Below, one piece after another: positions 38,247 through 46,970 of a DNA stretch of 64,000 nucleotides (positions are counted from its first letter, which is position 1; the number at the start of each line of letters is the position of its first letter). The stretch spans positions 496,001 through 560,000 of the forward strand of contig CAVUNL010000003.1 in NCBI GenBank assembly GCA_963742795.1, read 5' to 3'. Source of the stretch: Palsa-504 sp963742795. Its GTDB lineage: Bacteria > Actinomycetota > Actinomycetes > Streptosporangiales > Streptosporangiaceae. Made by a program: the position numbers and the translations under genes. The notes below the pieces were generated by a model. The model made no database searches and was not told where the DNA came from. It saw nothing but the letters and a program-made list of their open reading frames with translations.

Positions 38247-40598
38247 TTACGCCGGGTCGGACAGGTGATGCGTGACGGCCCAGGCCGCCACCTCGGCCCG
38301 GCTGCGGGCATCCAGCTTGGACATCACGTGATGCAGGTGAACCTCGGTGGTCTTCTCGGAAATCCCGAGCACCCTGCCGATCTGCCGGTTGGTCCGGCCC
38401 GAGGCCACCAGCGCGGCAACCTGGCGCTCCCGGGGGGTGAGCGGTACCCGAGGTGAGCGGTCCGGGTCGCCGGGTGCGGTGCCGGAGGCGACCGCCATGG
38501 CCAGATCGGCGGCCTGCGGTACGGGCATCGTCCGGCCAGCGTTCATGAGCGTGTCAGCGTCCTGAGGTCCCAGCGCGCGAGCCAGTACCCGCTCCACCAC
38601 CGAAGTCCTCGCCTGCTCGGTATCGAGCTGGCGGGCAGCCACCCGCTCACGCAGCGCCGCAGCCGCACCGATCAGCCGCGCGGCGCTCTCATAGTGCGCC
38701 TGTTCACAGGCGACATGGGCGAGCGCCTCCAGGCACTGGGTGACGCCCCGTGGGTCGTTGAGGTCGGTGTAGATCCGCAGAGCCTCCGCCAGCAGCGGGC
38801 ACGCTTCTTCCAGGCGGCCCTGCGCGCTCAGCGTCGTGCCGAGCCCCCACGCCGACCAGGCCACCGCCCACGGATAGTCCAGTTCACGGAAGTCCCGCAG
38901 GCTCGCCCGCAGCAGTTCCGCCGCGCTTCCCAGGTCGCCGTGGTCCCGGGCGAGCAGCCCCAGATCGTGCCGGGCCCACGCCACGCCCTGCGTGTTGTCC
39001 TCCTCGCGGAATCGTGCCTCGGCTCGCCGATGCCAGTCAGCGGACGCATCCCACTCCCCGCCGGCACGGGCCACGCACCCCAGAAAGGCGCACGCGATCG
39101 CCGCACGGCGCGTATCACCACGCCCTTCGCTGTGCTCAAGCGCACTGAGCAGGAGGCCTTGGGCACGACCCATCTCTCCCGTCGCCCAGGCCAGAACCCC
39201 GGCCGCGATGAGGACGCCAGCCTGGGCTCCCGCCGTGGCGTCGTCGCTGATGGCTGCCGGGTCATAGCCGTCCGCAGCCGGGGGAAGAACCGCGCCCACG
39301 AGCGCCTGGCCATGATCGAGGTCGCCATGGGTGTAGTGGTACCAGCCGAGCGCGGTGGCCAGCCAGAGCGCCCGCGCATCCCGGCCCGCGTCCATACAGT
39401 AATCCAGCGCGGCGCGCAGATCCGCGTGGTGGCGGCCGACCCGCAGCAGCCAGGTTTGCTCCCCCGGCAGGCCGAGGGAAGCCTCGAACTGCTTCGCAAG
39501 GCCTGCGTAATGATCAGCGTGCCTGGCCCGCGTCTCCTCGGCTTCGGCGTGGGACGCCAGCTGCTCCGTCGCGTACTCACGCAAGCTCTCCAGCATCGAG
39601 AACTCAGCGGTCTGCTCGTCACCGGGCACCCGCCGGATCAGGCTCTTGTCGAGCAGCGACTCCACCATGGCGAGCGCGTCGTTCCCGTTCATGACGCAAA
39701 CGCTGCCCGCGTCGGCCAGCGTCCAGCGGCCAGCAAACACCGACAGCCTGCGGAACAGCTCGCGCTCGCCGGAGTCGAGCAGGTCATAGCTCCAGGCGAT
39801 GGCATTGCGTAGCGCGCGCTGCCGGACTGGCACGTCCCGCGTACTGCCGGCCAGCACCTCCATCCTGCTGCCTAGCCGGAATACCAGCTCCCCCGGGGTC
39901 AGGACCTTCAGCCGGGCTGCAGCCAATTCGATCGCCAGCGGCAGGCCCTCGAGCCGGACGCACGCGCTGGCCAGCAACAGCGCATTGGCCGGGGTGAGGT
40001 CAAAGCTCGGGTTGGTCCGGCGTGCGCGATCCAGCAGCAGCGCCACTGATGGATTGGCCGCCAGGGAACTGAGGTCTGCGACGTCCGTCGGCGCGGGCAT
40101 GGCGAGCGGCGGCACCGGGAACTCCTGCTCGGCGGACAACCGGAGCCGTTCCCGGCTGGTAGCGAGAACGCGCAGCCGCGGACAGGTAGCGAGCACCCGG
40201 CCGACGTCCGAGGCGGCGGCCAGGAGATGCTCGCAGTTGTCCAGGACCACGAGCCGCTCCTCGTGGCCCAGCGCAGCAGCCAGCTGACCGGTCAGATCCG
40301 TCCCGCCCCGCGGCTCGATACCCAGCGCCTGAGCCAGCTCGACCATCACCAGCGCCGGATCCCGGACCGGAGCCAGGTCAACGAACACGGGGGCGCATCC
40401 ACTGCGCTCGGCATGGGCCGATGCGCAGGCGACGGCGAGACGGGTCTTGCCGATGCCCGGCGGCCCGGTGAGCGTGACCAGCCGCGCCTGCGTATGCGCG
40501 AGCATCTGGGATAGAGCCGCCAGCTCGCCGTCCCGGCCTACAAACAGGTCGGCTGGCGACAGCAGGCGACTGTGCGCTACCCACCCCGCGTCTCGCAT
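38247..40598 (-). CDS. Large LuxR-family regulator with NTPase and TPR-like region
   Basis: A 783-residue protein from the ATG at 40598 (MRDAGWVAHSRLLSPADLFV); the open frame could start at 40721. Walker A is LTGPPGIGKTRLAVA, Walker-B-like RLVVLDNCEHLL, then winged-helix and TPR-like repeats. The C-terminal LuxR HTH reads PLTPRERQVAALVASG followed by RTNRQIGRVLGISEKTTEV. It starts the minus-strand cassette and ends 65 bp before fusion B, so it most likely activates it. Confidence 0.92.
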   Translation of the reverse strand: MRDAGWVAHSRLLSPADLFVGRDGELAALSQMLAHTQARLVTLTGPPGIGKTRLAVACASAHAERSGCAPVFVDLAPVRDPALVMVELAQALGIEPRGGTDLTGQLAAALGHEERLVVLDNCEHLLAAASDVGRVLATCPRLRVLATSRERLRLSAEQEFPVPPLAMPAPTDVADLSSLAANPSVALLLDRARRTNPSFDLTPANALLLASACVRLEGLPLAIELAAARLKVLTPGELVFRLGSRMEVLAGSTRDVPVRQRALRNAIAWSYDLLDSGERELFRRLSVFAGRWTLADAGSVCVMNGNDALAMVESLLDKSLIRRVPGDEQTAEFSMLESLREYATEQLASHAEAEETRARHADHYAGLAKQFEASLGLPGEQTWLLRVGRHHADLRAALDYCMDAGRDARALWLATALGWYHYTHGDLDHGQALVGAVLPPAADGYDPAAISDDATAGAQAGVLIAAGVLAWATGEMGRAQGLLLSALEHSEGRGDTRRAAIACAFLGCVARAGGEWDASADWHRRAEARFREEDNTQGVAWARHDLGLLARDHGDLGSAAELLRASLRDFRELDYPWAVAWSAWGLGTTLSAQGRLEEACPLLAEALRIYTDLNDPRGVTQCLEALAHVACEQAHYESAARLIGAAAALRERVAARQLDTEQARTSVVERVLARALGPQDADTLMNAGRTMPVPQAADLAMAVASGTAPGDPDRSPRVPLTPRERQVAALVASGRTNRQIGRVLGISEKTTEVHLHHVMSKLDARSRAEVAAWAVTHHLSDPA

Positions 40599-40713
40599 CC
40601 GACCGCCCCGCCCATTTCCTCTATCCGTGCAGCCAGGAGACCATAACGAGCATACGACGGCATACCGCGCCGCCGCCATCGCTCGCCAGGGCAAAGGCGG
40701 GGGCTGGCCGTCC

Positions 40714-40741
40714 GTATCCATGTAGGGGGATTCCCCGATAC
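40714..40741. promoter_or_regulatory. Nested palindrome upstream of the LuxR gene
   Basis: GTATC (40714-40718) and GATAC (40737-40741) bracket an inner GGGGGATTCCCC. It lies between the LuxR and OsmC starts and is a candidate operator for either gene. Confidence 0.4.
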
Positions 40742-40805
40742 CGCGGTGACAGCCTGCGCACGTACAACGGTTTCATATGACACCCCGTAGCCATGGGAGA
40801 AACCG

Positions 40806-41366
40806 ATGACCATCACCAACAACCCCGTCGAAAACGGCGTGAACGTCCAGGCCCTGCTCGGGGCGCGCGAAGCGCTCTCGGCCACGCCGGAAGCGGCCGA
40901 GTTCACCTGGCGGGCCACCTGCACCTGGCGCAACGGCACCCACAGCCACTCCACCGTGGACGGCTTCACCGGCCTGGGCGCCGAGCAACAGCACCGCGTC
41001 ACCTACGAGTACGACATCGACCACCCCGAATGCTTCGCCTCCGAAGACAACGGCGCTACCCCGGTGGAGGTCGTGCTGGTCGGCCTGGCCGGGTGCCTGA
41101 CCGCCGGCATCGCCTCGGTCGCACAGTTCCGGGGCATCCAGCTGCGATCGGTCACCGCCACGATCGAAGGCCAGATGAACGTCCTGGGCATCCTGGGCGC
41201 CGACCCGGACATCCGCAACGGCTTCGAGACCATCACGGTCCGGTTCGCCATCGACGCGGACGCCACCCGCGAGGAGCTGGAGGCGCTGATCGCCCAAGCT
41301 CAGAAGCGCTCGGCGGTTTTCGACGTCGTGGCCAACCCGACCAAGATCCTCGTCGAGCTGGCCTGA
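40806..41366 (+). CDS. OsmC-family protein
   Basis: A 186-residue intact protein with GGAGAAA upstream. The OsmC core is visible: DHPECFASEDNGATPVEVVL, then VGLAGCLTAGIASVAQFRGI. The two conserved cysteines sit in ECFAS and LAGC as expected of thiol peroxidases of the OsmC/Ohr group, although the first is in a less usual position. It probably detoxifies peroxides or acts as a thiol hydrolase. It is followed after 16 bp by a flavoprotein gene on the same strand. Confidence 0.85.
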   Translation: MTITNNPVENGVNVQALLGAREALSATPEAAEFTWRATCTWRNGTHSHSTVDGFTGLGAEQQHRVTYEYDIDHPECFASEDNGATPVEVVLVGLAGCLTAGIASVAQFRGIQLRSVTATIEGQMNVLGILGADPDIRNGFETITVRFAIDADATREELEALIAQAQKRSAVFDVVANPTKILVELA

Positions 41367-41382
41367 CCATCACGATCCAGCC

Positions 41383-42627
41383 GTGATGCAGACCACGGCA
41401 GTCGTCGTCGGTGCCGGGCACGCCGGCCTGGCCATGAGCCGCCGCCTCACCGAACGCTCGATCGAACACGTCGTGCTCGAGCGCGGTGAGGTGGCGTACT
41501 CGTGGCGGACCCAGCGCTGGCCCACCCTGCGGCTGCTCACCCCCAACTGGCAGACCCGGCTGCCCGGCCACGACTACACCGGCGATGACCCCGACGGGTT
41601 CATGCCCGCCGCCGGCGTCGTCGCCACCCTCACCGCCTACGCCCACCTCGTCGGGGCGCCGGTGCACACCGCCACCACCGTGCATACCCTGCGTGCCGGG
41701 CCGCGGGGCTTCGAGGTCCAAGCCAACGACGACCTTCTTCACGCTCAGGCCGTGGTGCTGGCGACCGGGGCGTGCGCCCTGCCCGCGATCCCCGCCGTCG
41801 CCGACGCGGTACCCCCGCCGGTCACCACATTGACCCCGCTGGCCTACCGCGATCCCAGCCAGCTCCCCCACGGCGGGGTCCTCGTCGTCGGCGCGTCAGC
41901 CACCGGCGTCCAGCTCGCCGCCGAGATCCACCGGTCGGGCCGCCCGGTGACCCTGGCGGCCGGCGAACACGTCCGGCTGCCCCGCAGCTACCGCGGCCGG
42001 GACATCTTCTGGTGGCTGGAGGCCACAGGCCTGCTGACCGAACGCTATGACGAGATCGACGACCTTACCCGGGCTCGCCACCTCCCCTCACCGCAGCTCA
42101 CAGGTACTCCTGAAGCCATGACGACCGACCTCAACTCGCTGACGGCACTCGGGATCCGCATCGTCGGCCGTCTGGGCCGTATCACCGGCGGCGTGGCCCA
42201 GTTCTCCGGGGCCCTCGCCAATACCTGCGCCCTCGCCGACCTGAAGATGAACCGGTTCTTGAACCGCGCTGATGAGTGGGCCACCGCCTCGGGCCTCGAC
42301 GATGACTTGCCGCCACCGCACCGGTTCGCACCCACCCGCGTCGATCCTCACACCCCCCTGGAACTGGACCTCACCAGCGGGGAGATCACCACAGTGCTGT
42401 GGGCGACGGGTTTCCGGCCCGACCACTCCTGGCTCGACATCCCCGTGCGTGACCGCAAAGGCCACATCCGCCACGACGGCGGCGTTGTCACGGGCGCTGC
42501 CGGACTCTACCTACTCGGCATGCCGGTGCTCCGCACGCGTGCCTCCACCTACATCCACGGCGCAGCCGCCGACACCGAAGCCCTGGCCGGCCACTTGCAC
42601 TCCTTCCTCAGCAGCCAACGCCGATAA
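41383..42627 (+). CDS. Flavin-containing monooxygenase-like FAD oxidoreductase
   Basis: A 414-residue protein. The FAD Rossmann motif is VVVGAGHAGLAMSRRL, and the NADP-binding motif VLVVGASATGVQLAAEI. LTPNWQTRLPGHDYTGDDP and LWATGFRPDHSWLDI match the group of putative flavoprotein oxidoreductases (CzcO-like). Cytosolic. It is in an operon with OsmC, suggesting a redox or detoxification role; the substrate is unknown. Confidence 0.88.
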   Translation: MMQTTAVVVGAGHAGLAMSRRLTERSIEHVVLERGEVAYSWRTQRWPTLRLLTPNWQTRLPGHDYTGDDPDGFMPAAGVVATLTAYAHLVGAPVHTATTVHTLRAGPRGFEVQANDDLLHAQAVVLATGACALPAIPAVADAVPPPVTTLTPLAYRDPSQLPHGGVLVVGASATGVQLAAEIHRSGRPVTLAAGEHVRLPRSYRGRDIFWWLEATGLLTERYDEIDDLTRARHLPSPQLTGTPEAMTTDLNSLTALGIRIVGRLGRITGGVAQFSGALANTCALADLKMNRFLNRADEWATASGLDDDLPPPHRFAPTRVDPHTPLELDLTSGEITTVLWATGFRPDHSWLDIPVRDRKGHIRHDGGVVTGAAGLYLLGMPVLRTRASTYIHGAAADTEALAGHLHSFLSSQRR

Positions 42628-42664
42628 CATCCAGCCGCCACGCCCCGTACGGTCCCGGCGCGGT

Positions 42665-43843
42665 TCAGGGGCGGCGGGCGCTGGAAACTCCCCGGCGGAA
42701 CGCGGCGAGCGCATCGGGGTAGTCGGCCAGCTGGTACGACCGCAGCCCCGGCTGGGGCGGGCCGTTATAGGTCGGCACGGTCAGCGGCACCAGCGGGACG
42801 CCGAGGATGAGCTGGTAGCCGGTGTGCTGCCAGGACGCCAGCACCGGCTGCGCAGAGGATTCGGAGATTGCCTGTTGGTCGGGCAGGAAGGCCTCGGCGT
42901 ATTGCAGGCGGCCGCCGAGCAGCAGGCCGAAGCCGTTCACCCCGGGCGGCCTGCCCGCGTACGCGCCCTGGTCGGCCAGCAGCGGGCCGGGAGGGACAGC
43001 CTGATCAGGGGCCACGTGCTGGAACGCCCAGTAGATGCCGATCGCGTGGTTAGCATGCAGCCACGCGAGCATGCGCGTGATGAACGCCGGGTCGTCCTGG
43101 CCGCCGAAGCTGTGGAAGTCCAGCCCCCACTCGGGGATGGCGGCCTGCTTGCCGGTGAGCCGGGACAGCCGGGCGAGCCAGTCGAGGCCGCCGGGCTGAG
43201 TGAGGATCTCCCGCCACCTCGCGTCGTGATCCAGCTGGCCCAACCCCGTGTGCGGGTAGGTGCCGTGGGGGCCGCCGTACCAGTCGTAGATGTCGGTTCC
43301 CACCAGGTCCACGTAGGCGGAACCGGGCCACGCGTCGATGGCCGCGGCGGTGCCCGGGTAGACGGTCCACAGGAACCGGAAGTGTTGTCCGGGCACCGAC
43401 CGCATGGCATCCACGGCGTGCCGCCAGGCCAGGATGTAGCAGCCCGGCTCGGCGCGCGGGCATCTCCGCTCGCTCCAGTTGTACCAGGCGCCGGTCATCT
43501 CCCGGCCGAGGTTGATGATCGCGCCGGCGAAGCCGTCTTTGACGAGCAGCGTGCCGAGCGCGCGGAACCGGGCGTCATCCGCGCCGGCGGCCGCAGCCTC
43601 CAGCGCCGCGCTGGGCTTCTCCCAGTACACGCGGGCGGTGTCCGGGGTTCCCTGCCGCAGCAGCGCGGCAAGCGCGGCCGCCACGGCGCGTGAAGACGAC
43701 GGGCTGGCCTGGGGCCGCGGGGACGCCGGAGAGGATTGCTGGCCGAGCACGAACAGGATGATCCCGGCCGCCGCGATCAGGGCCACCGCCGCCAGCACAC
43801 CAGTCCGCGCCCGGGACCGCCCTCGGGCTGGCTGCCTGACCAC
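42665..43843 (-). CDS. Membrane-anchored GH26-like glycoside hydrolase
   Basis: A 392-residue protein with an N-terminal anchor (GVLAAVALIAAAGIILFVLG) and a Ser/Pro linker. The GH26 acid/base lies in NLGREMTGAWYNW and the nucleophile in IPEWGLDFHSFGG. The segment before REMTG is only about 80 residues, shorter than in typical GH26 mannanases. GTG at 43843 is crowded by GGAGGA; an ATG near 43914 in another frame (MAENPGRPAGGDAEERAAG) may be the real start if a base is wrong. Likely acts on extracellular beta-mannan or glucan. Confidence 0.75.
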   Translation of the reverse strand: MVRQPARGRSRARTGVLAAVALIAAAGIILFVLGQQSSPASPRPQASPSSSRAVAAALAALLRQGTPDTARVYWEKPSAALEAAAAGADDARFRALGTLLVKDGFAGAIINLGREMTGAWYNWSERRCPRAEPGCYILAWRHAVDAMRSVPGQHFRFLWTVYPGTAAAIDAWPGSAYVDLVGTDIYDWYGGPHGTYPHTGLGQLDHDARWREILTQPGGLDWLARLSRLTGKQAAIPEWGLDFHSFGGQDDPAFITRMLAWLHANHAIGIYWAFQHVAPDQAVPPGPLLADQGAYAGRPPGVNGFGLLLGGRLQYAEAFLPDQQAISESSAQPVLASWQHTGYQLILGVPLVPLTVPTYNGPPQPGLRSYQLADYPDALAAFRRGVSSARRP

Positions 43844-43923
43844 TCCTCCACGGTACGTCCCGCAGCGCGTTCCTCCGCGTCCCCGCCAGCCGGACGACCT
43901 GGGTTCTCGGCCATAATCCAGCT

Positions 43924-44400
43924 ATGAGCCGCCGCCTCGCCGAGCAAGCCGACCGGCTCGACGCTGGGAACTACCCGGTCCGGTTCACCTACCGGACGCT
44001 GTACAGCGACATGGACCCGAACCGCCATCTCAATAACGGCGCCTTCGGCCGCCTCTTCGAGGAGGGCCGGTCCGACCTGCATCACCGGGTCATCGGCATG
44101 TCCGCCGACGCGGCGGCGGCCAATGGGCTGATCTTGCTGCTGGCCACGATCACCATGGAGTTCCTGCGCGAGGGCCGGTATCCCGGGTCGGTCGAGGTGG
44201 CCTCGGCCGTGCTGCGCGTGGGCGGTTCGTCCTACGTGCTGGCGCAGGCCGCGTTCCAGGACCATGCGTGCATCGCGCTGGCCGACTGCGTGATGGTGAA
44301 GGCCTCCCCCGGCGGCCCGGTCCCGCTCACCGGGGCCGAGCGCGACTTGCTAGCGGGCCTGGCCTTCGGCGGCGAGACGGCGGGCACCGTGGGACCCTAG
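43924..44400 (+). CDS. Hotdog-fold acyl-CoA thioesterase
   Basis: A 158-residue protein with the 4-hydroxybenzoyl-CoA thioesterase pattern: RTLYSDMDPNRHLNNGAFGR, where Asp and the HLNN helix are the active region, then LLLATITMEFLREGRYPGSV. Hydrolyses acyl- or aroyl-CoA in the cytosol. It is followed after only 4 bp by an FAH-family hydratase, so the pair may serve aromatic-acid breakdown. Confidence 0.85.
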   Translation: MSRRLAEQADRLDAGNYPVRFTYRTLYSDMDPNRHLNNGAFGRLFEEGRSDLHHRVIGMSADAAAANGLILLLATITMEFLREGRYPGSVEVASAVLRVGGSSYVLAQAAFQDHACIALADCVMVKASPGGPVPLTGAERDLLAGLAFGGETAGTVGP

Positions 44401-44404
44401 TACG

Positions 44405-45208
44405 GTGCTCGACGACGACGCGGTCACCGACGCGGCGCGACGCCTGCTGGCGGCCGAACGCTCCCGCGAGCCGATCCGCCAGCTGTCGCTGCAGTACCCG
44501 GACATGGCGATCGAGGACGCGTACCGCGTGCAGCGGGCGCTGGTCGCGCTCAAGCTCGCCGAGGGCCGCACGATCAAGGCACGGAAGATCGGCCTCACCT
44601 CGCGCGCCATGCAGCAGGCGGTCTCGATCAGCGAGCCGGACTACGGCGTCATCTTCGATGACATGTTCTTCGACGACGGCGGGACCGTGCCGGCCGAGAG
44701 GTTCATCAGGCCTCGCGTCGAGGTCGAGCTCGCGTTCGTCCTCGACCAGCCGCTGAAGGGACCGGGGGTGACCGCGCTCGACGTCCTCGACGCCACCCGG
44801 TGGGTCACGCCCGCGGTGGAGATCCTGGACGCGCGGGTGCAGATGAGCGACCCGCAGACCGGTCACCTGCGCACCATCGTCGATACGATCTCGGACAACG
44901 CAGCCGACGCCGGGATCGTGGTCGGCGGCCGCGCCGTCCGCCCCGACGCCTGTGACCTGCGCCGGGTCTCGGCTCTCCTCTACGTCAACGAGGCGATCGA
45001 GGAGACCGGTGTGGCGGCGGGCGTACTCGGCCACCCGGCCAACGGGGTGGCGTGGCTGGCCAACCGGCTCGCGCCGTACGAGGAGTTGCTGCCCGCCGGG
45101 CAGGTGATCCTGGCCGGGTCGTTCACCCGGCCGGTCTTCGTCCAGGCCGGCGACGTGGTCCACGCGGACTTCGGCGAACTCGGGGCGGTGACATGCCGGT
45201 TCCGGTGA
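44405..45208 (+). CDS. 2-oxo-hept-3-ene-1,7-dioate hydratase / 2-keto-4-pentenoate hydratase family
   Basis: A 267-residue protein from the GTG at 44405. KARKIGLTSRAMQQAVSISE, YGVIFDDMFFDDGG, RPRVEVELAFVLDQPL (metal-binding Glu pair) and GHPANGVAWLANRLAPYEE fit the HpcG/MhpD family. It hydrates a dienoate after meta ring cleavage. No ring-cleavage dioxygenase or aldolase lies nearby, so the exact pathway is unsupported. Confidence 0.85.
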   Translation: MLDDDAVTDAARRLLAAERSREPIRQLSLQYPDMAIEDAYRVQRALVALKLAEGRTIKARKIGLTSRAMQQAVSISEPDYGVIFDDMFFDDGGTVPAERFIRPRVEVELAFVLDQPLKGPGVTALDVLDATRWVTPAVEILDARVQMSDPQTGHLRTIVDTISDNAADAGIVVGGRAVRPDACDLRRVSALLYVNEAIEETGVAAGVLGHPANGVAWLANRLAPYEELLPAGQVILAGSFTRPVFVQAGDVVHADFGELGAVTCRFR

Positions 45209-45226
45209 CCGGCCTGCTCGCGGACA

Positions 45227-45381
45227 TCACAGTTGTGTCGGTGGGTCAGCCGAGCCCTCCACGATCATGTAACCCCGGTCAGCTTCTGATAGCTGCTCCA
45301 CGCGCCGGGCTATCTCGGCGTCGATAGCCCTTATCTGCCGGTTCTCTGGCGCCTTGCTTTGAGCTTGCCGAGTTCATCCAT
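45227..45381 (-). CDS. Possible small frameshifted ORF (about 52 codons)
   Basis: ATG at 45381 with GGGAG six bases upstream opens MDELGKLKARRQ. The frame stops soon after, but adding one base in CAGAGAAC gives ENRQIRAIDAEIARRVEQLS and a stop at 45227. The restored peptide is a charged helix, plausibly coiled-coil. Function unknown. It lies downstream of the HNH gene on the same strand. Confidence 0.35.
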
Positions 45382-45432
45382 CGCCACTCCCTGACGCTGA
45401 ATGATAGATACGCGGGTGCCCTCCCCGCACCG

Positions 45433-46841
45433 CTAGATCGGGTACCTGGTCGGCTCGGTGACATACTGCCGTCCGGAGGGCATGGTCCAGCGGATGTGCC
45501 CGCCCGGAAGCTGCTCGGCCCTCCACCTCGGGTCTTGCTTGGCCCGGTGATCACGACGGCAGGTCGGATTGCCGTTGCACAGGCAACTGCGACCGCCTGC
45601 CTCGTACGGAATGTTGTGCTCGAAATCGCACCTCCCGGCCGGCCGCTGGCAGCCCGGCCCGGTGCAGGTCGCGTGCCGGACCTCCGTCAGGTGCCGCAGC
45701 ATCACCCCGGGATCATGTCCCCGGGCCTCCCACCTGTGATCGCAGTCCCCGGCGGGGATCGGCCCGATCTTGATGAGCAGGTCCTGCTGCCCGGTGGTGA
45801 ACCGCCAGGTGCCGTACCCGCCGGGCGGGCCGGGTCCGCGGCCAGCACCTGCGCGGGTGGCAGTTCCCGCCCGGCCAGCCCCGCGTTCCCGCTCGCCTCA
45901 GCCCACCGCTCCACCCGGGTCCGCTCCGCCGCATGCTCCCGCCGCTTCTTCGCCTTGCCCGGCGCCACCTCCATGACCGCCCGGGCGATCGCAGCCCGCA
46001 GCCCCGGCGGGGTCAGCGCCCCGGCCCGGTCCAGCACCATGGCCTCCGCGGCGCGGGCCTCCTGCGGGTCCAGCAGCGCCGTGGCCTCGGCGATGATCAT
46101 CGCCTTGCGGCGGCTCAAGATCCCGGACCGGAACGCCGCCTTGGTCCCGGGCAGGTTGATCTCCAGCTCCTGAGCCAGCGACACGACGTCCCCGGCCGCC
46201 GCGCGGGACTCACCCAGCACCGAAGCCAGCTCCTGAACAACGAACTCATCACAGACCCCGGGCATCTGCCCCGCGCCCTGCACCGCGGCCCCCCGGGCCG
46301 GGCGGCGCCGGATCAACTCCGCGACCGCGGCGTGCTTCCGGCTGCTCGCGTAGGCCTCGACCCGGTCCCACGCGCAGATCACCCCGGCCAGCTCATCATC
46401 GCTCGCGCCCGGGTACCGGTCACCCTCCCCGGCCGCCTCCTCCGCGAACTGCGCCAGCGTCAGGCACCCCGGCGCGACATCTAGCGGCTTACCCGACGCG
46501 AACCCCGACGCCCGGCTGGCGTACACCCCCGGGAAGCTCTCCGCGGACCCGGGCATCCCCGGACCCCGCCGCCCCGCCGCCGCGGCGGCGTCGGCCGCCA
46601 TCGCCGCGGTCAGGCCCAGCCGCGACGCCACCTCGGCCGCCCGCGCCCGATCCGCGCTGATCCGTTCCGCCTCGTCGGCCAGCTCCTCGGGATCCACCTC
46701 CGGCGGCGGGTCGTCGTCGGGATCGTCTAGGTCCAAGTCGCCGGGATCTTCGTCCGCGACCCGCAGGGCCAGGTACGCCGGATCGTCCATCCAGTCCGGG
46801 CAGGATGGCCCGGGGTCGGGGGAAACCGGTTCCTGAGGCAT
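45433..46841 (-). CDS. DUF222/HNH endonuclease (13E12-repeat family), one frameshift
   Basis: The DUF222 body runs from an acidic N-terminus (LDLDDPDDDPPPEVDPEEL) through LSRRKAMIIAEATALLDPQE and LRAAIARAVMEVAPGKAKKR. A shift near 45800 hides GTWRFTTGQQDLLIKIGPIP; after it the HNH motif reads CDFEHNIPYEAGG, with flanking cysteines (CTGPGC, CLCNGNPTC). The family is abundant and repeated in actinobacteria; in mycobacteria REP13E12 copies are phage attachment sites. The region upstream is AT-rich. Confidence 0.85.
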
Positions 46842-46937
46842 GTACCACGGTCCGTTCGGATAAATGATCTTATACCAGACAGGATATCGAAATAACTACT
46901 TCCACTCGGCACGACACGCCGATGAGGCCAAGATTTC

Positions 46938-46970
46938 CCGGGTCGTTTCTATGCTCATAGCGCGCACATT
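46938..46970. repeat. 33-bp direct repeat, copy 1
   Basis: 30 of 33 positions match 49763-49795 in the same orientation. The copy includes the first bases of the APH stop codon (46969-46971). Together the copies bracket the APH/MerR/methyltransferase cassette. Confidence 0.85.
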
